Shown here in pieces: positions 41,188-54,257 of a stretch of DNA of 64,000 bases; position 1 is the first letter of the stretch, and every line of letters starts with the position of its first letter. The DNA comes from Paramecium tetraurelia. Lineage: Eukaryota; Ciliophora; Oligohymenophorea; Peniculida; Parameciidae. The position numbers and the translations under genes are program-made. Below the pieces are notes generated by a model. The model made no database searches and was not told the DNA's origin. It was given only the letters and a program-made list of their open reading frames with translations. The stretch covers positions 4,715-68,714 of the forward strand of contig NW_001799599.1 in NCBI RefSeq assembly GCF_000165425.1. The letters run 5' to 3'.

Positions 41188-41727
41188 TCAATTATGTTTT
41201 ATCCCTCCCATAAACGACCTCGCATCAGGCACCATCCCATTCACCTAAGCCCCTGAAAAATCAAACCCAGGATGTTCCTCCTAAAACCTCTCCAAAAGCA
41301 TCTTCTTCTACAATTCCTGCTCCGTCATCGGATCCACCTTCCCATGACCAACGAACACGCTTGGCCACAACTCTCCCTTGTATGCCTTCTGCAATATTAT
41401 GTGAAGTTCTTCATCCTCCACTAGCCAGTACGACTCACTAGAATCGCATTATTTAACTAATGCCTCATCCATAAATGGAGGATTGCCCTTAATTCCCACC
41501 TTCAAACGATCAGCCTTTATTTATATGTCCAACTTGGGCATTTGCTCTCCTGGTTTCAATTGTTATCTCACTTAATCCTCGTACTTTTTCAAAACTGCCT
41601 TTGGCGGCTCTATGTATATATTAATATCATCCAATGTTTAATCCCACTCATATATTGTTCTCCCTTGATGCTAAAATTTTTATCTTCCCTTTGCTTTTTC
41701 TTAAAATTCTTTAGAAGGTTCTAGCAT
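41188..41727 (-). CDS. NUDCD2: NudC domain-containing protein 2 (NUDCD2) homologue
   Basis: HSP90/dynein-associated co-chaperone family. One intron-less frame of 180 codons (179 aa). A CS (p23-like) domain covers about residues 25-130: YEWDQTLDDINIYIEPP, LKVGIKGNPPF and YWLVEDEELHIILQK. It is followed by the diagnostic NUDCD2 C-terminal block KKMLLERFQEEHPGFDFSGA. In other eukaryotes NUDCD2 stabilises LIS1/dynein components through HSP90. Composition is GC-rich for this window. The gene lies immediately upstream of the RCK/MAK-type kinase on the same strand. Confidence 0.93.
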
Positions 41728-41976
41728 TTATTTGAAAAATAAAAATATTGAATATTCGAATATTTTAGAAGGGTTATAATAGCATTGAATTTATTATAGG
41801 TCATCCAAAATATTCATTTATCTATGACCGTAAGAAACGGGAAATTCATATCGGAATGTATTTCCTCGGGAAATTTGGTCAATTATAGAACAATTTTATT
41901 TTAATTGTAAAAGAGGGATTCTAGATTATTAATTAGCAAACATAAATCAATAATTATATGGTTTTAAAAAGAAATA

Positions 41977-42784
41977 ATGATTAAATTTTTTGGGATTGTG
42001 ATTTACATCTTCTTCATATTATCAGTTGTTGGCCCAATCTATTCGTTTTTGACCCTCTAACCCAAAAGAGCACAGGAGTTTTGGTCTCGACTAGCCGTCA
42101 AAACGTTACGACTGTAATTCAGATATGTGCCAAACTCTAAACAAGTGCAAACCAATAAGAGAGTAATCGTTTATTATTGAATGAAGACAATACTGCTATT
42201 CAATCACAGAACACAAGGGGATTTCTTTATCCATGACGTGGTTTCTTAATACAGCGCAAACTTCTTGGCAAGATGGATGGTAGCAGTAGCATTTCCAATG
42301 CTGGCTTTATTCCAACAATTGTTCACACAATCAGTCTGGTTTTTTAGAAGAGGAGGCAACGATCTAAATAAGTAATATATATAATATTATTAAAAAGCTT
42401 CTTTAAATGGATTGATAACAAATTTGATAAAGCGACAAGGCCCAACCTATTGGTCTATCCAGAAGGCCATAGAATGCACGAGAGTGACAAAGTAGGAAGG
42501 ATGAAGACTGGAATGCTTCAATATGCCTACGATCGTAAAATAGATACTTAAATAATCATTGTTTTGGGCATCGAGAAAGCCTTTAATGAGAAGAAGTTTC
42601 ATGCAACTTTAGGGTATTCATCAATTACATTTATTAAAATAGACCAACTTAGCTGTCAATAAAGGTGGATGAAATAATCCAACCAGATAAATTTCAGACT
42701 TTCGAATTGTTTGTAGAGCACATTCAAGCTATGTTTAAGAAGAACTTTGAAGAAACATATGATTATCAATATAAATAATCTTGA
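41977..42784 (+). CDS. 1-acyl-sn-glycerol-3-phosphate acyltransferase-like (PlsC/LPLAT) enzyme
   Basis: Predicted membrane acyltransferase (lysophosphatidic acid to phosphatidic acid, or a related LPLAT reaction). The protein is 242 aa. An N-terminal membrane anchor (IVIYIFFILSVVGPIYSFL) is followed by the catalytic box NHRTQGDFF (H-x4-D form), a FFRRGGND substrate box, and VYPEGHRM in place of the usual EGTR. Introns of 24, 26 and 29 nt are at 42163-42186 (acceptor AAG), 42372-42397 and 42614-42642; spliced length is 243 codons. It resembles the LCLAT/AGPAT3-5 branch more than bacterial PlsC. Exact acyl acceptor is not inferable. Confidence 0.88.
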
Positions 42785-42928
42785 GTATGTTATTTCTTAA
42801 TTATCATATAATTGTATATCTTAAAAATATATAACTTCAATCTGAAAATTTGAGAATCAAATGTAAATCCATTAACCATGGATTGTTTATCTATTATATC
42901 TCAATTTTAATAATATATAAATAATTTT

Positions 42929-43632
42929 ATGAAAAGGAAAACTCTGTTACTTGAATCTGATATTATACAATAAATAAAAAGTGCTTTCAATCTCAATCAA
43001 TTGGAAATAACAGAACTTATGACTTAAGCTAAAAGATATGATCCTAAGGGAACTGGTTACGTTAGCAAAAATGAGGTTGATGATATTATGAGAGGTTGTT
43101 GATTGTTGTTTGATAAGGTAGAGTTGAAGTTGCTGACAAATGAAAAAATGATTGCTAAATTCAAGGAGGAATTAAAGAATTACGATGGTAAAGTACTTGA
43201 TGTTAAACAAATATGTGAACTTTATTGTAAATTGAAGAATTACTAATAACAATTAGAGGATGAAGAAACAATCACTTAGGAATATAGTATTTGAAAAGTT
43301 CAATTATTCTTAGTTGATGCATTTGTTGCCTTAGGAGGATAACCTGATAGATCTGGTTATGTATAGAAACAAACTATTATCGATATCATCCAAAAGGAAT
43401 TCGAGTTGAAAATTGATTTAGAATCTTTCCTCGGAGATTTCCAACTCACTCAGTTAGAATTTGAGGACTTTTGCTAACTTTTTGAGAATGCTGGAGAAGA
43501 TGCCAAATCTTTTATTACAGTATAATTAATTTATAATAATCTCCGTAGAGTTTCTCTTCAGCCAGAAGAAATAATACTGATTTTACCGTAAGATTCAAAG
43601 ATTTTGAGAAATGGGAGAAAACAGCTATGTGA
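42929..43632 (+). CDS. EF-hand protein resembling an axonemal dynein light chain
   Basis: Protein of 206 aa related to calmodulin/centrin. An EF-hand-like loop near residue 40 (YDPKGTGYVSKNEV) and a second half-hand pair (YIDAFVALGGQPDRSGYV, then LTQLEFEDFCQLFENAG) fit the four-hand layout, with several calcium ligands replaced, so most sites are probably not functional. The DAFVALGG segment is one I associate with calmodulin-like dynein light chains (LC4 type); this is from memory and not certain. Introns of 27, 27 and 29 nt are at 43095-43121, 43287-43313 and 43520-43548. Spliced length is 207 codons. The tail is Arg/Lys-rich. Confidence 0.75.
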
Positions 43633-43722
43633 TCATATATTTATTCAGTTTTTATCATAATCTGATTACAAACTCTTCCCTCATAACTTTATCACGTCAT
43701 CAAATTTACATATATCTTATAA

Positions 43723-44400
43723 TCAAACTTTATTTGAATTCATCTAACCTGAATATCCCACAACCCTCCTTCGATAATCATATCTATATTGCGATTCAGG
43801 AGTTTTTTCATAATTCATTATGAAAAGCTAATTCTATTTCGGAGTGATTTTTAATGTCAACTCCCCCTTCTCTCCCGTGTGATGGTGCTGATATTGAGTT
43901 TTCATACTCTTGTCCCAAATGCTGTAAACCATCCGTTTAGATTGAGGCTTTATGATTTTATTAGGCTGATCTGAAACTTCCTTCTGGGTAAAATTGCATT
44001 AATACACACTTTTAGCCCCTCTCATAGGCAAAGTGCATGAAATATTTACATTGAAAGGCTTGATTGGCTCAGTTTTCTCATCAAATGTTCTAGATCTATA
44101 CGATCTTCTGTACACGCTCTCATCATCCAGTTCCAAAGTATTTAAAATGTACATATTTTAGTCTTAAATTATGGGTCTGACCCTTTCACTTTTACAATCT
44201 GTATATTGTTATTTATAGAGTGATTTAGAAAATAAATTTTTAGCAATTGGCTTATAGGCATTTAATTTTATTTTTAATGGCACTGTTAATTGCTTTAGAA
44301 AATAGTCTGAATCTTTAGTAGATGACTTAGAATATTCTTCTTAAGAGGTTTATTGTATTGGCAGTGTTTAATATTTTTATCTTATGGAAGATTAAGCCAT
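43723..44400 (-). CDS. Hypothetical 225-aa basic protein
   Basis: One intron-less frame of 226 codons starting MAQSSIRQKYQ. Basic, with many Ser, Arg, Tyr and Gln residues (SVYRRSYRSRTFDEK, YNFT-like and RYDYRRRVVGYSG motifs) and no membrane segment. Likely a structural or cytoskeletal protein, but I do not recognise a family. Composition is coding-like throughout. It converges on the EF-hand gene with 90 bp between the stops. Confidence 0.8.
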
Positions 44401-45295
44401 TTTTATAATTATATTAATAATTTATTTAAATATGAAACATTATGATTAAACAAAATTTGAAAATCTAATCCTTAACGAATCGCATTATCCCTACCCCATC
44501 TAAATTAATCCATTAACTAAATGAGTATTAGTAAAAGCATTTTGGGATGACCGTTATCTAAATGTTCAAATTAATAGTAATAAGTTAAATTATATTTAAA
44601 TTACTAAATTAATTTACTAAATTGTATGTAGAAGTAATAATTGAAAGAATAAAAAGGACTTGTTCAAAAAGATTGACATATATAGTTGAACAAATATATC
44701 ATATGACTCAAATTGCTTACATGATAAATTCGTTATATAAATCAATCAGAAATAATCTTAAATTACAACGATTTATGGCTATAAATAATCCTATTTGATT
44801 TAATAGATAAAAAGGTCTTGATTCAGATTAATAAAAACATTAAGAATTAGTTTTAGATAAAATAAACAGTTATTCAACTAATTTTATTATAATTAAGAAA
44901 TTTAGCTACAGTTGTTACATGTATTCATTCAGAAATATTATGAACCTATGTGTTTAGTTTTATAAATACCTAATTTTTTTTTAAATTATTTATGATAATC
45001 TTCTTTTATATAATTACTATGGTTGCTGAATAGAGTACTTTGTCAAAACTATGAATAAATTTCTTCCAATAAAATAAAGATTCAACTCAAAGTATATTAT
45101 AGTTATCAACATAACCCTCTAAAGAGTATTATAAGTCTTTTTAACTAAATATATTATAAAGTTATTATCAAATTTAACATCTATTAAAATAATTATAATG
45201 TTGTCTATAATAAAGTTGTATTTATTCGAATTTATATTAAATTATTAATGTAACAAGTATAAATATATGGTAACAAATTGGATAAAATTAAATGA
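44401..45295. other. AT-rich spacer
   Basis: Nearly all A and T. No coding-like frame, RNA gene or long repeat seen. Confidence 0.5.
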
Positions 45296-45526
45296 ATAGA
45301 CGGAATTTTATATTATCCCTCCCCATATATCAACGAACTTCTAGGAGATCCTACATTATTGTAAAATGGTTTTGATTCAGATGCCACTCAAGATTTTAAT
45401 GAATTAAGTTAGAATTTTGATTGAATAAATCATTCATCAGAGATTGTTAAAGACTTGAAAATATAAACTTTAGAAGCAGATAGAACTTCACAATTAGCGA
45501 TAATGATATTAAGTATGCAGTAATGA
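45296..45526 (+). pseudogene. Fragment of a lost gene, family unknown
   Basis: A short coding-like frame (DGILYYPSPYINELLGDP then ATQDFNELSQNFD) is broken by a TGA and continues in the same frame (NHSSEIVKDLKIQ to LAIMILSMQQ). Composition is protein-like and the flanks are not. No initiator is convincing. It may be a remnant of a gene duplicated elsewhere in the genome. Confidence 0.35.
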
Positions 45527-45598
45527 TATTTGTTACCGTATAAACGTGAATGGCTTGGTGTGGGATGTTGTAAAAAATGATATATAATAAATAATACA

Positions 45599-48500
45599 TC
45601 ATATTTGAATAGTCTAACCTTACTTTAACAATTTCCCATTTATTTTAACATTTAGACTGCAATTAAAGGTTAATGGCTGATACTCCAAAATCAATGACTT
45701 TGCATCCATATATAGTAATGGAAAATCAATTTATCTCAATACGTATTCATTGTTGTTTAAACACAATTTGGCTTAAGAAATTTCTTCAAAATCTGAGGAT
45801 TCAAACTCTATGCAAATATTTTGAGCCAACTTCTAAACTCTTCTTCGACAGGCTTCTAAATATTTACTATATTCAATTGGGAATACAATTCCTAAGTTAA
45901 TGAGTTGATTTTGAAATCTTTTTGTGTTTGGAAACTTACACAATTGTTAATGAAATCTGATTAAAGGTTGGATATTGGTTAAATCATTTTGAACATGCAA
46001 CTATTATGCAAAGATGCAGGCTAATTCAATAATAGTTATTTGATTAACATTGATATCTGCCACTGAATTATCTTAATCGATAACAGCAATAATATTATGT
46101 AACAATTCTCTGAATTATTGGAATATTGCCCTAAGATCTGGCTAGTCTATTATTTAGTTAATTTTATCCATATTCTATTTGCAATAGTAATTATCGTAAA
46201 TATCAGGTCTATTGATAGGAAATTTTAAGTCTGTTCTTTTTGCTAATTCTTTTGGATTGAAATCATTTGTAGATTGTCTGCTCTGCTACAATTTTAATTC
46301 GAATAAATTATTAAAGTCAAGAATGATTTTTTCTTTCATGAATTTATCAATAATTTCAAATAGTTTGTATCTCAAAGCAGAATTATGAATATTGCCATCC
46401 ATGACATTCTTTAATTCTTGTAACTTAGTGGAACCAGTCAAAGTATTCTCGAATTCTTAATATGTAGTTGTTGCACAAAATATCTCATCAATATCATAAT
46501 TTAAGCATTCCATACATACATATAAATATTAATAGACTATCTGTATTTATTCATTGATTATTGGAGAGAACTCTCTCTAAGTAAGAAAATTGCATTGTTC
46601 AATTAAATACTCTTTTACTTTTGGAATCTATTGTTTAAATAAGGATTCTAAGTTTTAAATCAATTACAATTATTGTAACTATTCGATGGCTTAGAAATAC
46701 TGATTTGCTTGTCTACTAATTTATTCACAATGCACGCTAAATTAATTGATTTTTTAGAGATCCGATGTAATTTGAGGCCATTTCAAAAGTGTTATTAATT
46801 GACCTTTTAGTTCTTCCTTTATAAGCAGGTACTGTTTCAAAATGTTGATGCATTTAAACAGTTCTGCCTTCCAATTGCTTAATTGTTTAATAAATTTGGT
46901 CTCACTTGGATATGATTCCCCTAAATTTTAGAGTTTGGCAGTTACTTCCTAATATCTTTGTACCACTATTTCGATTCTCTACTTTTCATCTTCAATATTT
47001 TCACTCCAATCAAAGCTTGGAAATTTAAATTAGAGTAATTTCTTGATGGATTCTAAAATATTGGTGTCAGCATATTAGAAATGAATGATATCGTAAAAGT
47101 CTTTGGCATATAATTCACTAAAATCAATAAAAAATTTAGGTCTTAATTATGAGATTATGTAATTTCGATATCCAATAAACTCTTATTGCTCTAATTCAGA
47201 TATTTACAATCTCAATTAATTTGTTTCACTATAATCACATTCTGCCTTATAAATTTATTGTTTTAATTTTTTAGATTCTTCTAAAGGAACTTAATTACCT
47301 TTTCTAATATAATCTGTTTGTAATTGTTTCATAAATGATCGGATGTATTGAACTTATGCTACAATATTTTATGAACTAAACTTTTGAAATTTCTCTTCCT
47401 CATTAAACTCTTTAATCTTGCTTCCATTGAAATATAATTTTTTGATTTCCAACCAAACCTTCTTTGCTGCAAGTTATAATTACTACTTAATCTTAATTTG
47501 CATATTCTATAAGATTGGCTAATTGGGAATCTATTAGATTTACTTAATTTCTTGATAAAACATTTTAAATTATTTATGTAAAGTGACCACATCATCAAAA
47601 TACTCTGAGAATATATCAATATTTCTTGTTATTAGTTGAGTCAATCTTTCCTTAAAGTCCCTTAATTCTAATTTCTTTTCCTAGAACTTTTCCAATTAGG
47701 CTTCAATCATCATTAGTTTCTCTGTTAGAACTGTAATACTGAGAGTGTCAGGTTCTTGAATCTGGGAATGAATTTATCTCTCTAAATTGAATACTTCCCT
47801 CTCATGAATAAACAACAATTAATTAATTGATGAGGTCATTCTTTCTCTAACATATTGCAATAAGGAGTTGTGTGCATTTTCTAATATCTATTGATAATTA
47901 TCTTATGGTTCAATATAGCTCTTCTAGGCTCCTATCTATTAAAGTAAAGTATTAATCAGATTGATTTAATTTTGTATCTCCAACTTAACATTGTTAAATT
48001 ATTGATTGAAATTTAGAGTATTCAACTTAGATGATGCTGGCTCATTTTATAGAGTAGCATATTTATTAATGGGCGTTTAATTAGTTTATTTAAGAATCTC
48101 TAATGATTTCTACAATTCTTCATTCTTCATTGCCATTTAATATGCTTATGGTTTAACGATATCCTCATACTCGGATACTTTGGTTACAAATGAATTGTTT
48201 AAGATATTCGTTTTGATATTCAATATTTCTTCCAAGATGACATTGGACATTGAAATTTATGATCTATCATTCTCCAACTAGTTTATAAAGTCTTAATGTT
48301 ATTAGATTAAGGCTCTCCATTCTTCGAATTGCTTAGCATAATCGCTTTCTGTCCAATTTTCAGTAGTCATTACATGAGAATTAGAATTTTGTAGATTTGA
48401 TCTTTGTTATACTTAGAGCTCTTTATTTCCCTGAAAAGGTCTTAATTAGAGTAAATTGATATCATACCGACTATTAATAAATTGGCTTTGCAAGTGAGTA

Positions 48501-48634
48501 CCACCTTGAATGTCCAATTGTCCAGATTGCACCCAAGATGATTGTTGATTTTTATTTAGCTATTAAGAATAATTCAACTCCTCTATAAAATATTATATAA
48601 CATATACAATTTGGTTAATTCCTTAAGGAAGCAT
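45599..48634 (-). CDS. Large coiled-coil protein, 1002 aa, family unknown
   Basis: After removal of one 27-nt intron near the 5' end (48581-48607, acceptor GAG) the frame is 1003 codons with no TGA. Composition is dominated by Gln, Asn, Glu, Leu and Ile, and most of the length looks like helix or coiled coil. Short aromatic or hydrophobic islands occur, for example FIDFSELYAKDFYDIIHF and LMYEC-type segments. The C-terminus (LNVKINGKLLKQGQTIQI) looks beta-like. About a third of the glutamines are TAA or TAG. No signal peptide or membrane segment. It precedes another coiled-coil gene on the same strand by 167 bp. A cytoskeletal role is plausible but unproven. Confidence 0.85.
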
Positions 48635-48801
48635 TTGAATTATATATTTAGAAGGGTTGACTCTTGGAATCCAAAAATTAGGCCTTATTGAAATTGCTGG
48701 ATGAATCGGGTGGTAGGTTCATGTTTGTTGAATGGTCATATTGATTTTGATTAATATTATAGGACATTAAATTATAATATTTACTTAGTAAATAACTTAA
48801 T

Positions 48802-50259
48802 TCATTCCTCTTATTCAAATGAATTATAAAAATTAAAATTTTCCTCAAACTTCTATTGTCTACTTTAGTTTTAACTTCTCTAATACTCATTTTCAGTAAC
48901 CAACTTCTTGTCCTGCTTACGCCAAGCATCACTCTATTTAGCTTGTTGATGTGCATTATTATATTGTGCTTCTTCGAATAATTCCTATCTCTTTAGCTAT
49001 CCCTTCAAATGTTCTAACTCATAAAATGCTTTATTCTTTTATTCTGCACTAATTTGAACTTCAGCCCTTAACTTTCTTAGATCATCATTCCACATTTAAG
49101 ATTGCATCTCAATCTGTTCTCTCAATTTATCAATCCCTTCTTCCTACTCCTTACTCTTAATTCTATTCATCATTTTTAGATCTTCAAATTCTCTTTGGAA
49201 TCTCTCCATCAATTGAGGAATTATTGGCTTTTGTTCAAATTAGTGATACTGTTAGGGTTATTAGAAATTCTAAAACTACTATTGTTGTTAAAGATAATAT
49301 TGTTATTAGAGTAGATACTGCTACTACATCTATTATTATTCATATTGCATTTGTAATTGTTAGTTATTCTATTAATAGTTATTGTGTTGAGAGTTGTTTC
49401 TAAATGACCTATTGTTTTGTGCATTTCCAGCTGTATTAGGATGATTATAGGTAATATTGATGGGATTCTAATCCTGTAAGGTTCTTTGGGATTACAACTT
49501 TGTAAACGGCGTATGTGGATTAGTCTTATTCTTCAAGTCCTATTCAAATTTATCATCCACATCCTTTATGTTTTCTTTCAAATAGTTAGGAACAATATTA
49601 TTGTTTGTCAAATTAGTCTATTATTCATCAAACTCATTAAATATCATTTTAGATTCATCGTACTATTACAACAGATGCCTATTTTTTACTGTTTTGATTA
49701 TTTATTTTTTATCCTCGTCCTTAATCACTGAATTTTAATTCATCCCCTCTCTTTCCTTTATGATTCTCTCTTCGTATTGTCGATCCTCTTCCATCTTTCT
49801 CTATCTCTCTTCTTCCTTCTTTCTTTTCTTCTCATCAATTTATTTTTATATTTCTTCAATGTAAGCTTATTTTTATTGTAATTTCTATTAGTCTTTGTTA
49901 TCCTTATACTAAAAAACCTTGGCAAAGAATCCTCCATCTGAATTTTTAATGGCATCATTCTCTAAATTCCTTATAATTTCTTTCCTCTCCGAAGCAGTTA
50001 TCTTTTATTACCGATCATCCCTTTACAAATAAACAGGCACCGGCTCTTGATTCAGCAATTTTCTTTCATACTGAATTTATTGGGCCTTCTCTTACTTCTG
50101 TTTTTCTTCCTTTAGCAGTATCTAAAGGATTCAATATTTTATATGACATACTTGTTCCTTTTGTTCTTATACTACTCTTTTTCCATTTGATGCTAAGAAA
50201 TTAGTCTTTCTATTAGCTTCCAAAGAATTGTTATAAAATGGATTGTACTAATTATCCAT
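48802..50259 (-). CDS. Glutamine-rich coiled-coil protein, 475 aa
   Basis: Start MDNQYNPFYNNSLEANR; one 30-nt intron at 50122-50151; 476 codons. Residues 35-200 are Lys/Glu/Gln/Arg-rich helix with an aromatic island (GGFFAKVFQYKD). Residues 255-330 are an Asn/Gln-rich low-complexity region (QQQMQQQYLLQQQYYLQQ). Residues 330-475 are again coiled coil. In layout it resembles centrosome/cilium-associated proteins such as CSPP1 or CCDC66, but I see no diagnostic motif. The polyQ stretch mixes CAA, TAA, TAG and CAG codons, so it is not a simple microsatellite. Confidence 0.8.
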
Positions 50260-50555
50260 TAAATATTAAAGTTTTATTAATATTCTAAAAAATAGTTTCA
50301 AAACTTAATTCTAAAAATCCTGATCCAAAGCCAAACCTCATGATTTTAATTAAAACTTTCTATCTCATGCACAAAATTTAATCAATTAAAACACATTCAT
50401 CCATCATATGGTCCAGATTCATATTATCAAAGAAATGTATCACTTTATTATGATAATAAATACAGCACTGTCTCATTTAAATTTTGATAAGAATACTGCC
50501 TCATACATTTTAAGAATCTATAGATTAAATACTATTAAATTGTATATAATAAAAT

Positions 50556-51632
50556 TCAATTTTCACTTTCTTTTTATTCACTTTCTTTGTTTTCACAATT
50601 TTCACACTTATCTAATTTTTCTGACTTTTCAGATATATAAAAGAACCCACATTTACATTCTGTATAATTGCAATTACTTTTCTTTAATAATAATTTGATT
50701 TGAAATTGTTAGAAGATCTCAAAAGTGATTTAATTTTGATCTTCCTTACATTGTTCCAACACACCCTTGATCATTCTTGAATTAATCAAAGTATTGCAAG
50801 AACAATAAATGCTTGTTTATTGATAATTTGCCTTTACTTTTTGGAGTATGCATTCTTCATGATAATAATGCAAACACTTTGTTAAGAAATGATTACACTT
50901 GATTGTTTATCCACATTCTTAACATGATTATACTAAATCTTCTGCTTCAGAAAGATTTTCATCATTTTCATTTTAATCAGTATCAATATGATTTTCCGAA
51001 TCAAGTTCTTCATTTTGTTTTTAAATCTCCAATTATTACCTTTGTTGTTCTTCCATTTATTCTTTGATTTTCCTCTATTCTTCTTCACGCATCTCAGTTT
51101 ACTATTAAATAAAAGATGTTAGATCAGTAACGAATTTGAATATTTGCTCATTTTCCTTAAACTTTTAATTCTACTAACCTACTATTGATTACAATTCATT
51201 GTTCAATTCATTCACAAGCCCAAAATTAATAGAAGAAGTTTATAGCTAGGGGTAATACTAAAAGGGCTTTAATTCATTTTGCCTTTACTATTACTATTCC
51301 ATTGATAAGCAATAGTTATCAAATTCAACTTGCAATAATTAATATAGCAGCACTTCTTAATTGAAATTATTCATTTATTCATTCAATCCATAATATTATT
51401 TTTACAAAGCTTCCAAAGAATTGTCACACTTGCTCTTGTTATTTGTTAGTTGTTATTAGTCAATTTTACTTGCTTACTTTTGTAATGTATTATAATAATC
51501 CTTTATTTCCTTATTTGCTATATTGTAGCAATTATTGTATTTTTTAGCTTGGTCTTGTAATTTTGTAATAATATTTGAAAACCCTGATTGGAATTAGTAG
51601 AATTTTCCAAGCATTTAAGAATTTTGATTCAT
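50556..51632 (-). CDS. RING/IBR-like zinc-binding protein with coiled coil
   Basis: Intron-less, 359 codons (358 aa). The N-terminal 220 residues are Gln/Asn/Glu-rich coiled coil. The C-terminal 130 residues hold cysteine and histidine clusters: CQECGQTIKCNHFLTKCLHYYHEEC, split as C-x2-C, C-x-H, C-x3-H/H-x2-C, then YCSCNTL. A second cluster (CNYTECKCGFFYI...CENCENK) follows. This order is like a RING followed by an in-between-RING element, suggesting E3 ubiquitin-ligase activity, though spacing is irregular and a second RING is missing. It is equally possible that this is a lineage-specific zinc-binding protein. Confidence 0.75.
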
Positions 51633-53146
51633 AATCTATTTCTATTAAATTAATAAAATATATCAATACAATAGATAATCCTTGATTTTATGAATCACAA
51701 GTATATTTTATGAACTCTGATTCTTAAATGCTAATTGAACTCAGTGTGAACAAGGGTTTCCCCATCTTGTTATGAAGTTCCCTTGCTTTTATGTCTAAGC
51801 AATAGATATGGTAAATATCAATTTTATAATTAATTTATTATTCAATAAGAGCAATTCGCAGATGAATAAATCTCGTCTTATGATTGATTAGGCCATTCTA
51901 CATTTCCAATTTCTTTATTAAAGACCATTCAAAATATATATATAAAAGAAATAATATGTATTGCCTAAAATTCCATAAAATTCTACCTCATCCTCCCTCA
52001 ATTAATGGGAACCCCATAGTAACAACATACTTTAAGACCCATTCTAAGATTACCGGACATAATTTCTACAAGGTTTCCTATAATCAAAATCACTTCTTTG
52101 TCATTTATAAAATTATATAGATTAAATTATGCATAAAGCGTTGAAAATTTGATAATTGTTTGAAAAAGTATTCGATCATTATTTTATTAATTAAGAATTC
52201 TTTTGATTTAAGGCATGTATGGATTATAATTTCAGGAAGATATTTTTTGATTATCAGAAGAGACTGAAATAAATTATGAGTAGTGAGAAAATCTATTGAG
52301 TTAATCTCAACACCACCGGTTAAAGGAAAAATGGGTTACTTAAATTAGAATGTAAATCTTCAAATGAGTAATAGGGTACATAAGTTATTAATAGAATTTT
52401 TGAAAATCAAATGGTAATTAATTCTCAAGGGCTGCTCTTAATTTTACATCCAAGGAGGTTAAAAAGTTTATGGATTCTAAGCACTGAAAATAATGATAAA
52501 TTTTCATTAATATTGTCATACCATAATATTGTATTTTTGATTAATTAATTAAAAATATCAAATTTGTTATTTATATAAAATTCCAATAAGAAATTTTATA
52601 TCGAAATCACAATTAATTTACATATATTTGAATTATTGAATATTTTAATAAAAAGAATCTAAAATCAAAATTGTTCTTAATATTATACTAAATAGATGAT
52701 ATAGTTCATAAATGTATTAGATTTCAGTTTTCCAATTGGATCTACAAATTATTATTAATATGCTACGAGGAGGATAAGAATGTCCTAAAAATAGGATCAA
52801 CAATTATTAAAATCCTCCATTCTTACACTATGACATTACATTTTTGATAACCATGTTATAAAAGACTGCCATAGTGATTTTGCATAAAAATAATCAATAA
52901 TTTGTGAATTGATAAGACTTTAGAGATCAATATTAATGCACTAAAAATTTATCGTTTTTATAAATTTCTAATTTTTTATATATTAGCTAAGATAATTCAT
53001 ATTTTAAATAAAATAATGTAGATTTGAAATGTTTTTGTGATAGATTTCATTTTTGTTGTGGGAAGGTATGAATAAAGTTAATTTAATAGGAGCACTAAAC
53101 TAAAAATTTAATAAAGAATTGTAATTAATTAAAATAGTAGAAAGTA
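51633..53146. other. Long AT-rich interval with coding-like patches
   Basis: Between the RING/IBR gene and the SANT gene. A plus-strand frame of about 180 codons runs from 52302 to about 52840 after a TGA (starting VNLNTTGQRKNGLLKLE). It loses coding composition halfway. It may be a decayed gene whose first part is at 52208-52300 (MDYNFRKIFFDYQKR). Confidence 0.35.
51880..52152 (+). CDS. Possible small protein, 90 aa
   Basis: Open frame of 91 codons from ATG 51880 (MIDQAILHFQFLYQRPFK) with protein-like composition, rich in Gln, Leu and Phe. A second frame of the same DNA (LPHPPSINGNPIVTTYF) is equally protein-like. So this may instead be one exon of a decayed gene in the other frame. No domain recognised. 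Confidence 0.3.
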
Positions 53147-53658
53147 ATGATGATGTAAGAGAATGCAGAAGTATCATCTCAAAATGGATTGCCTAATAAA
53201 ATTGGAATCCAAAAAAAGCAAAAAAAGAAAAACGAATATGATTATCATAGAAAAAAAAGAAGGGGCTCTGATGGTACAAGTAACAAGAAATCTGGTCAAA
53301 AGTTTTCACTTGAAGAAGATAAACGTATTTTATAGTTAGTGCATAAAAACGGACCTAAATTTTAGAAGATTCATAGGCACTTTCACGGAAAAACATTGGC
53401 TATGGTGAAAAATCGATATTATAAATATTTACGCTTTCGATGGGAAATTTTAGGATAGTACTATCTTATTAATTTAGAAATTACAAACATTTAAATGTTC
53501 CATAGGAATAATTGGAAACCTTGTGTGAGCAACAGAAAAATGTTAGTAATATGTTGAGTGCAGAAAAAGATGATCTCATATCTCAAATAACATCACGAAC
53601 AACATTACTCCAGAATGCTCGAATGTTTGTTGAATATTTGGTTGAATAATTATTATGA
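53147..53658 (+). CDS. SANT/MYB-like DNA-binding protein
   Basis: Protein of 163 aa starting MMMQENAEV, with a very basic segment (KKQKKKNEYDYHRKKRRG, likely nuclear localisation). One SANT/MYB repeat follows: FSLEEDKRILQLVHKNGPKF, KIHRHFHGKT, VKNRYYKYLR. A C-terminal helix with heptads comes last. One 20-nt intron at 53458-53477; spliced length 164 codons. The repeat keeps the W/F-x-EED start and the NRYYKYL recognition-helix end. It is the third MYB-related gene in the window. Confidence 0.82.
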
Positions 53659-54257
53659 CTAATGATATTTCAAATTCTTTATCCTAATAATTTTTGTATG
53701 CTCTAAAAAGTTGCTCATTAATTTTAATTTGCGTTGCCATAAGAGTATTTTACTATTCAAAAACGAAAGTTACATAAGCATTTCAGATTTTAATTAAATG
53801 ATGAATTCAAAAGAGTAATCCTTTTAAATAAGTCATCTTTTGAAATGAATTTAATAGGAAACCACTAAAAACAGACTAAAGAATCTCAACCATTTAAATT
53901 TCAACCCAAAGTATGCCAATATCACTGTTTAATCCTGGGATTTAATTTAAATTGATAAAGAATATAAAACTTAAACTTTTCTATTCTCAAATTAATACAC
54001 ATAACTTTAATTTGAATAATATATTTGTATATACTCAAAATTATAAAATAGACTAATGTCATTATTGTCACACATAAATTCAGGATATAATTGCAAAAAG
54101 TAAAATAATAATCTAGAGACTAGTATCATTTAAATATAATAAATTTTTAACTATCACTACTAACATTAAGGTAAGTATTTAAGTGCAATTTTAATTGAGT
54201 ACACTTCATTTGGATCCATTTTTGCTTATGTTGAGAGCTACTAGAAGTCATGAATGT
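53659..54257. other. Convergent AT-rich spacer
   Basis: Between the SANT gene and the PLK4 stop, which face each other. No coding frame recognised. Confidence 0.4.
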